A stretch of 64,000 bases of DNA from NCBI RefSeq assembly GCF_025699295.1, contig NZ_JAILWB010000004.1:62001-126000 (forward strand), given 5' to 3'. Source of the stretch: Hydrogenophaga sp. (lineage in GTDB: Bacteria; Pseudomonadota; Gammaproteobacteria; Burkholderiales; Burkholderiaceae_C). Of this stretch, positions 21,701 through 30,113 are shown in pieces. Numbering within the stretch: position 1 is the first letter of the stretch; each line of letters opens with the position of its first letter. The notes beneath the pieces are model-generated. The model saw only the letters and a program-made list of their open reading frames with translations. It did no database searches and had not been told where the DNA came from. A program made the translations under genes and the position numbers.

Positions 21701-22265
21701 GCACCAGCAGCCAGCCGCTGTCGCGGCAGGAACCGCTCTTGAGCTTGAGCGTGTCCTCTGGCGTCTGCACGCCGGGTTCCATGCGGATGGTGTAGGCGAT
21801 GTCGCGCTGCAGACGCTGGTTGATCTCCACCAGGAAGTCGATGGTGCGGCGCTCGCTGCGGTCCACCGCGTCCACATAGGCCTTGAGCAGCGGCGTGAGC
21901 GGCGCGGTCGCGAGGTAGGGTGCGAGTTCCTGCTTCTGCGCGTCGTCGTATTTGAACGGGAAGTTCTCCGCGGACGGTTCAAGAAAGAAATCGAACGGGT
22001 TGTAGACCGCCATCTCCACCACGAGGTCGATCGTGACCTTGAACTCGGTGGTGGGCTCGGGAAACACCAGCCGCGCCTGGTAGTTGGCGAACGGGTCCTG
22101 CTGCCAGTTGATGAAGTGGCCTTCGGGTTCGATGCGCTGCGAATACGACAGCACCTTGGTGCGGCTGTGCGGCGCGGGTCTCAGCCGCACCACCTGAGGC
22201 CCCAGCTTGACCAGGCGGTCGTACCGATAATGGGTGATGTGGCTCAGGGCGACATGGATGGCCAT
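18759..22265 (-). CDS. Transglutaminase-like + DUF2126 putative amidoligase multidomain protein (1168 aa)
   Basis: N-terminal transglutaminase ([53 protein letters not shown]). Long C-terminal region ([51 protein letters not shown]) of DUF2126 type. Confidence 0.9.
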   Translation of the reverse strand: [1168 protein letters not shown]

Positions 22266-22375
22266 ACGAAAGACTTTCCAGGCAGGGGGGAAACAACGAT
22301 GAATCCGCAGGCACGACGGTGGCGGGGGAGGCTTGCAGCCATGCTAGCAAGTCTTGCGCCATCGCACGATGACAT

Positions 22376-24859
22376 TTGCACGGGCGCGTGCCGGCCGGTC
22401 TGATCGTGGGGCACCGGGGTTTCGTGGTCCTGGCCGGCTGGGTGCTGGGTGTGGCCCTGCAACTTCAGCAGCCCGCGCTCTGGGCAGGACCGGTTTATGC
22501 CGCCTTGCTGCTGGTCGGCGTTGTCGGGGTGCTGATGCTGTTCCGGCGCCGTGCCATCGGGTCCCTGCCGCCTGCCATTGTGCTCGCAGCAGCCTTGCTG
22601 ACCGGCGCCATGGTCGGCGCCGGCCTGACCGGCGCCCGTGCCGTGCTGTTTGTCGCCGACGCGCTCGACCCGACCCTGCAGGGGATTGACGTCGAGATCA
22701 CCGGGCGCATCGCCTCGTTGCCGCAGCGCGGCGCCCAGGGTGAACGCTTCGAGTTCGTGGTGGAGTCGGCCACGCATGCGAGTGAGGCCGTGTCGCTGCC
22801 GCCGCGCCTGCAACTGGGCTGGTACGGCGGCGTTGGCGCCCTGCCCGAGGTGGGAGCCTGGCAGTTGTCGGCCGGCAGCCCCGGTCTGCGCGCGGGCGAG
22901 CGCTGGCGCTTCACCGTGCGCCTGCGCAGCCCGCATGGCAATGCCAACCCGCACGGCTTTGACCGCGAGCGCTGGCTCTGGGAGCGGGGCATACAGGCCA
23001 CGGGCTATGTGCGCAGTGGCCCACGCGACCCGGCGCCGCGGCGGCTGGGCGCCACGTTGCGGCACCCGCTGGACACGCTGCGGCAGACGGTGAGCGAGCG
23101 CATCGAAGCCCGTGTGGCGGACGACCCGCGCAGTGCTGGCGTGCTGGCCGCGCTGGTGGTGGGCGAGCAGTCGGCCATCGACCGCGCCGACTGGGACCTG
23201 TTCCGCACCACAGGCGTGGCTCACCTGATGAGCATTTCGGGCTTGCATGTGACGCTGTTCGCCTGGCTGGCCACTGCGCTGGTGGGTGTGCTCTGGCGGC
23301 GCCTGGCGCACCGCTGGCCGCAGGCCCTTCTGGCCGTGCCCACACCCTGGGCTGCGGGCATGGGTGGCGTGGCGCTGGCCACGGCCTATGCGCTGTTTTC
23401 GGGCTGGGGCGTGCCGGCGCAGCGCACCGTGCTCATGCTGGCGGTGGTGGTGGGTCTGCGCCTGGGTGTGCGCCACTGGCCCTGGCCCATGGTCTGGCTG
23501 CTGGCCATGGCCGTGGTGCTGCTGCTCGACCCCTGGGCACTGATGCAGGCTGGCTTCTGGCTCAGTTTCGTGGCGGTGGGCATCCTGTTCGCCACCGATC
23601 CGGGGCGGCGGCGCCGGGCGCCGCATGGGGAGGAGGGAGACCCCCAGGCCTGGCTGTGGCGCGGCGTGCGGGCCATGCAGGGTCTGGTGCGTGAACAGGG
23701 GGTGGTCACGGTGGCGCTCGCGCCGCTCACGCTGCTGCTGTTCGGCCAGTTCTCTGTGGTCGGGCTGCTGGCCAACCTGGTCGCCATTCCCTGGGTGACG
23801 CTGCTGGTCACGCCGCTGGCGCTGCTGGGCGTGCTGGTGCCGCCGCTGTGGGAGGTGGCTGGCTGGGCCGTGCAGGGTCTTTCGCTGTGCCTGCAATGGC
23901 TGGCCCAGTGGTCCTGGGCCGCCCTGTTCCGGCCTGTCGCGCCCTGGCCACTGGCGCTGGCCGCGGTGGCCGGCGGCGTGCTGCTGGTGCTGCGCCTGCC
24001 CTGGGCCGTGCGGCTGGCGGGCCCGTTGCTGGTGTGGCCGGCGCTGCTGTACATGCCGCCGCGTCCTGCGATCGGTGAGTTCGATCTGCTGGCGCTGGAC
24101 GTGGGGCAGGGCAGCGCGGTGCTGCTGCGCACCGCGCGCCACAGCCTGCTGTACGACACCGGGCCGCGGTACGGCCCACAACCCGATGCCGCCGACGCCG
24201 GTGACCGTGTGGTGCTGCCGGTGCTGCGCGCGCTGGGCGAGCGCCTGGGCGCCGTGGTGGTGAGCCACCGCGACAGCGACCACGCGGGCGGTGCGGCCTC
24301 GGTGCAGGCGGCGCAGCCGCAGGCGCGCTGGCTCTCGTCGTTCGACACCGACCCGGCGCGCCGCTGCGTGGCTGGCCAGCGCTGGCAATGGGACGGTGTG
24401 GACTTCGAGGTCCTGCACCCACAGCCTGGCGACTACGCCGACGATGGCACGGCCCGCCTCGCCAGCAACGCCATGTCCTGCGTGCTGCGCGTCTCCAGCG
24501 GTGCGCACAGCGCCTGGCTGGGGGGCGATATCGACGCCACACGCGAGGTGCGGCTGGCGCTGGCGCGACCCGACGAGCGTGCCACCGTACTGCTCGCACC
24601 GCATCACGGCAGCCGCACGTCCAGCAGCCCGGTGCTGCTCAACACCCTGCAGCCGCGCTGGGTGCTGGTGCAGTCGGGGTATCGCAACCGCTTCGGCCAC
24701 CCGGCACCGGCCGTGCTGGAGCGCTACGCGCAGCGCGGCATCCGATGGGTGAACTCGCCTGAATGCGGGGCCGCCACCTGGAACAGCGCCCGGCCCGATG
24801 CCGTCGTGTGCCAGCGCGAGGTGTATCGGCGGTACTGGCATGCCATGCCAAATGAATAG
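22376..24859 (+). CDS. comEC: DNA internalization competence protein ComEC/Rec2
   Basis: LAALVVGEQSAIDRADWDLFRTTGVAHLMSISGLHVTLFAW; C-terminal MBL domain LALDVGQGSAVLLRT, VVSHRDSDHAGG. Start codon uncertain (TTG 22376 or GTG 22388). Confidence 0.92.
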   Translation: MHGRVPAGLIVGHRGFVVLAGWVLGVALQLQQPALWAGPVYAALLLVGVVGVLMLFRRRAIGSLPPAIVLAAALLTGAMVGAGLTGARAVLFVADALDPTLQGIDVEITGRIASLPQRGAQGERFEFVVESATHASEAVSLPPRLQLGWYGGVGALPEVGAWQLSAGSPGLRAGERWRFTVRLRSPHGNANPHGFDRERWLWERGIQATGYVRSGPRDPAPRRLGATLRHPLDTLRQTVSERIEARVADDPRSAGVLAALVVGEQSAIDRADWDLFRTTGVAHLMSISGLHVTLFAWLATALVGVLWRRLAHRWPQALLAVPTPWAAGMGGVALATAYALFSGWGVPAQRTVLMLAVVVGLRLGVRHWPWPMVWLLAMAVVLLLDPWALMQAGFWLSFVAVGILFATDPGRRRRAPHGEEGDPQAWLWRGVRAMQGLVREQGVVTVALAPLTLLLFGQFSVVGLLANLVAIPWVTLLVTPLALLGVLVPPLWEVAGWAVQGLSLCLQWLAQWSWAALFRPVAPWPLALAAVAGGVLLVLRLPWAVRLAGPLLVWPALLYMPPRPAIGEFDLLALDVGQGSAVLLRTARHSLLYDTGPRYGPQPDAADAGDRVVLPVLRALGERLGAVVVSHRDSDHAGGAASVQAAQPQARWLSSFDTDPARRCVAGQRWQWDGVDFEVLHPQPGDYADDGTARLASNAMSCVLRVSSGAHSAWLGGDIDATREVRLALARPDERATVLLAPHHGSRTSSSPVLLNTLQPRWVLVQSGYRNRFGHPAPAVLERYAQRGIRWVNSPECGAATWNSARPDAVVCQREVYRRYWHAMPNE

Positions 24860-24870
24860 AGCATTTGTCG

Positions 24871-24898
24871 TGATTTGATCAATATATAAATCAAATCA
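24871..24898. promoter_or_regulatory. Palindrome, candidate operator of hipBA
   Basis: TGATTTGAT-N10-ATCAAATCA, perfect 9-bp arms. Confidence 0.5.
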
Positions 24899-24920
24899 AC
24901 TTGCTGGCATGAAGTCAATA

Positions 24921-24938
24921 TGATAAATTAACTTATCA
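24921..24938. promoter_or_regulatory. Second palindrome, candidate operator of hipBA
   Basis: TGATAA-ATTAAC-TTATCA, 24 bp before the antitoxin start. Confidence 0.45.
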
Positions 24939-24961
24939 ATTTTAGATAAAAGATCATTTTC

Positions 24962-25261
24962 ATGAGCATTGTTCAGGACATTGAAAGTGCCCGCAAGGCG
25001 GCCTCGCTCACCCAGGAGGGGCTGGCGCAGCGCGCGGGCGTCAGCCGCATGACCGTCTCCCGCATTGAGGCCGGCATGGACCCCCGGCTGTCCACGCTGC
25101 AGGAACTGGCGCGGGCCATGGGCATGGAGCTGATGCTGGTGCCGCGCGCGCTGCGCCCCGAGGTGGAGGGTTTCCTGCGATCGGGCGGGCGCGTGCTGGG
25201 GCAGCCTGCCGGCGCGGGCGCACCCCGCTCGCTGGTCGATCTGCTCGACAAGGCGCCCTGA
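24962..25261 (+). CDS. XRE-family antitoxin, HipB-like
   Basis: HTH: ARKAASLTQEGLAQRAGVSRMTVSRIEAGMDPRLSTLQELARAMG, upstream of a HipA kinase. Confidence 0.88.
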   Translation: MSIVQDIESARKAASLTQEGLAQRAGVSRMTVSRIEAGMDPRLSTLQELARAMGMELMLVPRALRPEVEGFLRSGGRVLGQPAGAGAPRSLVDLLDKAP

Positions 25262-25339
25262 TGGCGGGGTGCCCATGAGCACAGCGCCGGGCCGTCCCAA
25301 GCAAGCTCGCACCGCAGTGCGCAGCACGAAGGTTGTCCA

Positions 25340-26638
25340 GTGAGCACGTTCATTCGCTACCTGCGCCTGTCGCTGCACACGCCGACAGGCGAGAAGCGGC
25401 CCATCGGCCACCTCTCGCAGTACGGCGACATCCTGCGCATGTCCTTCGATGCGTCGTACATCGACGACCCGCACCGGCCCACCCTGTCCATGAGCCTGCG
25501 CGGCGTGGACGACGACGCCACCCGGCAGATCCTGCGCGCTCCGCGCGACGAACGCCTGGTGCGCAACGATGGCCACTGGCCGGTGTTCTTCCAGAACCTG
25601 CTGCCCGAAGGCCACAACCGCGAACGCCTTGCGGCGCAAAGGGGGTGCTCCACCGACGACGAATTCGAGCTGCTGGCCGCTGCCGGGCACGACCTGATGG
25701 GTGCGCTGGAGGTGGAGCCCGTGCCGACGGACGAGGAGATTCCGCAGGCGGTGCGCCACTGGCACGCGGCGCTGGGGCTTGATGTGCTGGAGCCGGGTTT
25801 CGTGGAACTGCCGGTGGAAGACGCGGCGTCCCTGCCCGGCATGGTGACGAAGTTCTCCGCGGTGCAGGAAGGTCGGCGCTATGTCGTCAGGCGCCATGGC
25901 CTGGCCGGCAGCCACATCCTCAAGCTGCCCAGCACCCGGCACCCCGACCTGGTCGAGAACGAATACACGGGTTACCGGCTGTGCACGGCGCTGGGGCTGG
26001 ACTGCGCCCGCGCCAGCATCATCACCCGGGAGCAGGCGCAACTGCCCGAGCCCGCCGGGTTCCCGCACATCCTGGCGGTCGAGCGGCTGGACCGCCAGCA
26101 TGGCCTGCGGGTGCACATGGAAGAGTTCGCCCAGGTGATGGGCTATGCCCCGAAGCACAAATACGGCAAGGGCATCGAGCGCGACTTCGGGCAGATGCTG
26201 CGCCTGCTCAACCAGTATTCGGTGCAGCCGGCCCGGGACACGCGCGAATTTCTCGGCCGCTTCGTCGCCTTCATCCTGATGGGCAATACCGATGCCCACC
26301 TCAAGAACTGGGCCCTTTTGTACCCGGATGGCATCGAACCCCAGCTGGCTCCGCTGTACGACCCGGTCTGCGTGAGCGCGTTCTTCGCGGGCCTGCCGCC
26401 AGCGGACTACGGCGTCAACCGCGCCATCGACCGCACGCTGCGCGCGTTCACCTGGGATCAGCTCGGCTCGCTGATCGAGCGCGCGGGCCTGCTGCGCAAG
26501 GCGGTGGTGCTGCGCCACTGCAGGGACCTCGTCAAGGCAGCACGCGCCGACTGGCCCGCGCTGCTGGCCGATGCGCCGCGCAACGTCCGGGATGAAGTCG
26601 GCGCGCGCCTGCAGGGCGGTGTGGCACTGACCGCCTGA
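25340..26638 (+). CDS. HipA-family serine/threonine kinase toxin
   Basis: HWPVFFQNLLPEG, SHILKLPS, catalytic MGNTDAHLKNWALLY, LAPLYDPVCVSAF. Confidence 0.92.
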   Translation: MSTFIRYLRLSLHTPTGEKRPIGHLSQYGDILRMSFDASYIDDPHRPTLSMSLRGVDDDATRQILRAPRDERLVRNDGHWPVFFQNLLPEGHNRERLAAQRGCSTDDEFELLAAAGHDLMGALEVEPVPTDEEIPQAVRHWHAALGLDVLEPGFVELPVEDAASLPGMVTKFSAVQEGRRYVVRRHGLAGSHILKLPSTRHPDLVENEYTGYRLCTALGLDCARASIITREQAQLPEPAGFPHILAVERLDRQHGLRVHMEEFAQVMGYAPKHKYGKGIERDFGQMLRLLNQYSVQPARDTREFLGRFVAFILMGNTDAHLKNWALLYPDGIEPQLAPLYDPVCVSAFFAGLPPADYGVNRAIDRTLRAFTWDQLGSLIERAGLLRKAVVLRHCRDLVKAARADWPALLADAPRNVRDEVGARLQGGVALTA

Positions 26639-26732
26639 GCAACCTGGCGCGCGGGCTGAATTCGAGCACGGCGGTCGCGAAACCCCATCCCTGGCCCAGT
26701 CCTTGCTATGCTGTGCCCAGGAGAAAAAGCCC

Positions 26733-28172
26733 ATGAGCAGACCGATGTTCGACGAAATGAATGCCTCGCCCAGCGAGGTCAGGGCCCACTACCAGAACTA
26801 CGCGAAGTGGCTGGCGCAGCAGCCCGACGACGTCATGGCGGCGCGGCGCGAGGAAGCCGAGATGATCTTCCGGCGCGTCGGCATCACCTTTGCGGTGTAC
26901 GGCGCCAAGGACGAGGATGGCTCGGGCACCGAGCGCCTCATTCCCTTCGACCTGATTCCCCGCGTCATTCCCGCGCACGAATGGCAGAGCATGGAGGAAG
27001 GCCTGGTGCAGCGCGTCACCGCCCTCAACCGCTTCATCCACGACGTCTACCACGAGCAGGAGATCATCAAGGCCGGCATCGTCCCGGCCGACCAGATATT
27101 CCAGAACGCGCAGTTCCGCCCCGAGATGATGGGCGTGGACGTGCCGCACCAGGTCTATTCGCACATCTCTGGCGTGGACATCGTGCGCGCGCCGAATGCC
27201 GACGGCGTGGGCGAGTATTACGTGCTGGAGGACAACCTGCGCGTGCCCAGCGGCGTGAGCTACATGCTCGAAGACCGCAAGATGATGATGCGGCTCTTCC
27301 CCGAGCTCTTCGGTGAAAACCGCGTGGCACCGGTGGCGCATTACCCCGACCTGCTGCTCGAAACCCTGCGCGCCGTCAGCCCGGCGACCACGGCCGAGCC
27401 CACGGTGGTGGTGCTCACGCCCGGCATGTACAACAGCGCGTACTTCGAGCACGCCTTCCTGGCGCAGCAGATGGGCATCGAGCTGGTCGAGGGCCAGGAC
27501 CTGTTCGTCAAGGACAACTTCGTCTACATGCGCACCACGCGCGGTCCCCGGCGCGTGGACGTGATCTACCGCCGCGTCGACGACGACTTCCTCGACCCGT
27601 CCGTGTTCCGGCCCACCTCCACGCTGGGCTGCGAGGGCCTGCTTGGCGTGTACCGCAGCGGCAACGTGGCGATCTGCAATGCGGTGGGTACCGGCGTGGC
27701 CGACGACAAGTCGATCTACCCCTACGTGCCCAAGATGATCGAGTTCTACCTCGGGCAGAAGCCGATCCTGAACAACGTGCCCACCTACATGGGCCGCGAC
27801 GCCGAAGACCTCAAGTACATGCTGGCGCACATGAAGGACCTGGTGGTCAAGGAAGTGCACGGCGCCGGCGGCTACGGCATGCTGGTCGGACCGGCCTCCA
27901 CCCAGGCGGAGATCGAGGACTTCCGCAAGGCCGTGGTGGCCAACCCCGGCGGCTACATCGCCCAGCCCACCCTCTCGCTCTCGACCTGCCCGACCTACGT
28001 GCAAAGCGGCGTGGCGCCGCGCCACATCGACCTGCGGCCCTTCGTGCTCAGCGGCAAGGAAGTGCAGATGGTGCCCGGCGGCCTCACGCGCGTGGCGCTC
28101 AAGGCTGGCTCGCTGGTGGTCAACTCGTCGCAGGGCGGTGGTACCAAGGACACCTGGGTACTCGAAGACTGA
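26733..28172 (+). CDS. Circularly permuted ATP-grasp type 2 protein
   Basis: GITFAVYGAKDEDGSGTERLIPFDLIPRVI, VLTPGMYNSAYFEHAFLAQQMG, VVKEVHGAGGYGMLVGP, VNSSQGGGTKDTWVLED. Confidence 0.94.
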   Translation: MSRPMFDEMNASPSEVRAHYQNYAKWLAQQPDDVMAARREEAEMIFRRVGITFAVYGAKDEDGSGTERLIPFDLIPRVIPAHEWQSMEEGLVQRVTALNRFIHDVYHEQEIIKAGIVPADQIFQNAQFRPEMMGVDVPHQVYSHISGVDIVRAPNADGVGEYYVLEDNLRVPSGVSYMLEDRKMMMRLFPELFGENRVAPVAHYPDLLLETLRAVSPATTAEPTVVVLTPGMYNSAYFEHAFLAQQMGIELVEGQDLFVKDNFVYMRTTRGPRRVDVIYRRVDDDFLDPSVFRPTSTLGCEGLLGVYRSGNVAICNAVGTGVADDKSIYPYVPKMIEFYLGQKPILNNVPTYMGRDAEDLKYMLAHMKDLVVKEVHGAGGYGMLVGPASTQAEIEDFRKAVVANPGGYIAQPTLSLSTCPTYVQSGVAPRHIDLRPFVLSGKEVQMVPGGLTRVALKAGSLVVNSSQGGGTKDTWVLED

Positions 28173-28191
28173 TTGACCGAAGGGACACAAC

Positions 28192-29151
28192 ATGCTTTCG
28201 CGCACCGCCGACCACCTCTTCTGGATGTCCCGCTACACCGAGCGCGCGGAGAACACCGCCCGCATGCTCGACGTGAACTACCAGACCTCGCTGCTGCCGC
28301 AGTCCGCCGCCGTGGCCCAGGTGGGCTGGGAAGGTCTGCTCATCATCAGCGAGCTCATGCCGAGCTACACCGCCAAGTACGGCCAGGCCATCACGCCGCG
28401 CAACGTGATCGACTTCATGGTGCGCGACGAGGCCAACCCGTCGAGCATCTACACCTGCCTGAAGGCCGCGCGCGAGAACGCCCGCGCGGTGCGAGGCGCG
28501 CTCACCACCGAGTTCTGGGAAACGCAGAACCAGACCTGGCTCGAACTCAACCGCATGGTCAAGAGCAAGAACTTCGAGCGCGATCCGAGCGAGTTCTTCG
28601 AATGGGTCAAGTTCCGCTCGCACCTCTCGCGCGGCGTGGCCATCGGCACCATGCTGCAGGACGAAGCGTTCCACTTCTACCGCATGGGCACCTTCCTGGA
28701 GCGCGCGGACAACACGGCGCGCCTGCTCGACGTCAAGTTCCACGCCGTGCACAGCGACTTCTTCGGCGCCGCCAGCGAGCTGGATCAGGAATACGACTTC
28801 TACCACTGGAGCGCCATCCTGCGCTGCGTCAGCGGCTTCGAGGTCTACCGCAAGGTCTACCGCGACGTGATCACGCCCGAGCGCGTGGCCGAGTTGCTGA
28901 TCCTGCGCGCCGATATGCCGCGCAGCCTGGCCGCCAGCCTGAACGAAGTGGTCAACAACCTCGCCGTGGTGTCCAACGAGCACTCGGCCGAAACCCTGCG
29001 GCGCGCCGGCAAGCTCAAGGCCGACCTGCAGTACGCGCGCATCGACGAGATCCTCTCGACCGGTCTGCACGCCTTCCTGACGCAGTTCCTGGACCGGGTG
29101 AACGAACTCGGCGGGCGCATCAGCCAGGACTTCCTGGTGCCCTCGCACTGA
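28192..29151 (+). CDS. Alpha-E domain protein
   Basis: MLSRTADHLFWMSRYTERAENTARMLDVNYQTSLLP; typical partner of CP-ATP-grasp. Confidence 0.94.
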   Translation: MLSRTADHLFWMSRYTERAENTARMLDVNYQTSLLPQSAAVAQVGWEGLLIISELMPSYTAKYGQAITPRNVIDFMVRDEANPSSIYTCLKAARENARAVRGALTTEFWETQNQTWLELNRMVKSKNFERDPSEFFEWVKFRSHLSRGVAIGTMLQDEAFHFYRMGTFLERADNTARLLDVKFHAVHSDFFGAASELDQEYDFYHWSAILRCVSGFEVYRKVYRDVITPERVAELLILRADMPRSLAASLNEVVNNLAVVSNEHSAETLRRAGKLKADLQYARIDEILSTGLHAFLTQFLDRVNELGGRISQDFLVPSH

Positions 29152-29155
29152 GCCC

Positions 29156-29178
29156 GGCCACCGGCTCAGCCGGTGGCC
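29156..29178. terminator. Bidirectional hairpin between alpha-E and LysR genes
   Basis: GGCCACCGGCT-C-AGCCGGTGGCC perfect inverted repeat between convergent genes, overlapping the LysR stop codon. Confidence 0.6.
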
Positions 29179-30029
29179 TTCAGTGTCTGCACCATCAGTT
29201 CGAACAGCGCATCCACCGCCTTCAAGGCGCGCGAGGCCTGGCTGCGGTACAGCGCCACGTCCATCGAGGCCAGTGCCGGCAGGCCCTGGCGTTCACCGAG
29301 GATGGCGAGGTGCGCCGGCACGCTGCAGCGTGTGAGCACGGCCACCGCCAGGCCACTTTCCACCGCCGCAAGCTGCCCCGCCAGGCTCGAGCTGTTGTAG
29401 ACCACGCGGTGGGCGCGCCGCTGCGCGGTGAGCGCCGCGATGGTCGCACGGCGCGCCAGGCTGGTGGCCTCGTACACCGCGATCGGCAACGCATCGCGCC
29501 GCCAGACCTCGAACTGCGGGGCGCCCACCCACACCAGCGGCTCCTGGAACAGCAGCGTGCCGCGCGTGGCCTTGTCGCGCGAGACCAGGGCGATGTCGAT
29601 CTCGCCGCGCTGCACCCGGGGAATGAGCGCGGTCGACTGTTCGCAGTTGAGTTCGATCTCCACGCCCACGTGGCGGCTGGCGTAGCTGCGCAGCACCGGC
29701 GTGAGGTACTTGCCGGCGTAGTCGTCCGGCACGCCCAGGCGCACGCGGCCCGACAGCACCGGCCCGTGCAGCGCCTCCAGGGCCTCGCTGTGCAGGGCCA
29801 GCATGCGCCGCGCATGGACCAGCAGCTCGGTGCCGGTGGGCGTGAGTTCGAGGTGGCGCGGGCCGCGCAGCAGCACCGCGCGTCCCACCGCGTCTTCCAG
29901 CTTGCGGATTTGCATGCTCACCGCGGGCTGCGAGCGGTGCACCAGCGGCGCGGCCGCCGACAGCGAGCCACCGTCCACCACGGCGACGAAGGCGCGCAGC
30001 CAGTCGAGCTGCAGGTCGGTATGGGTCAT
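29166..30029 (-). CDS. LysR-family transcriptional regulator
   Basis: LDWLRAFVAVVDGGSLSAAAPLVHRSQPAVSMQIRKLEDAVGRAVLLRGPRHLELT. Confidence 0.94.
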   Translation of the reverse strand: MTHTDLQLDWLRAFVAVVDGGSLSAAAPLVHRSQPAVSMQIRKLEDAVGRAVLLRGPRHLELTPTGTELLVHARRMLALHSEALEALHGPVLSGRVRLGVPDDYAGKYLTPVLRSYASRHVGVEIELNCEQSTALIPRVQRGEIDIALVSRDKATRGTLLFQEPLVWVGAPQFEVWRRDALPIAVYEATSLARRATIAALTAQRRAHRVVYNSSSLAGQLAAVESGLAVAVLTRCSVPAHLAILGERQGLPALASMDVALYRSQASRALKAVDALFELMVQTLKATG

Positions 30030-30039
30030 GGCACCTCGA

Positions 30040-30058
30040 TCATTCGTTTATCGAATGA
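30040..30058. promoter_or_regulatory. LysR-type box candidate
   Basis: TCATTCG-TTTAT-CGAATGA, 7-bp arms, in the LysR/EamA divergent intergenic region. Confidence 0.5.
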
Positions 30059-30113
30059 GATGGATTCTATTTATCCGCTGTACAGAGCCCGTGTGCCGGC
30101 CGACCATCGGTGC

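Noticed and set aside
23600-23640. GGGGCGGCGGCGCCGGGCGCCGCATGGGG in comEC as another repeat copy
   Set aside because: Lies inside a conserved coding frame and lacks the flanking blocks of the intergenic element.
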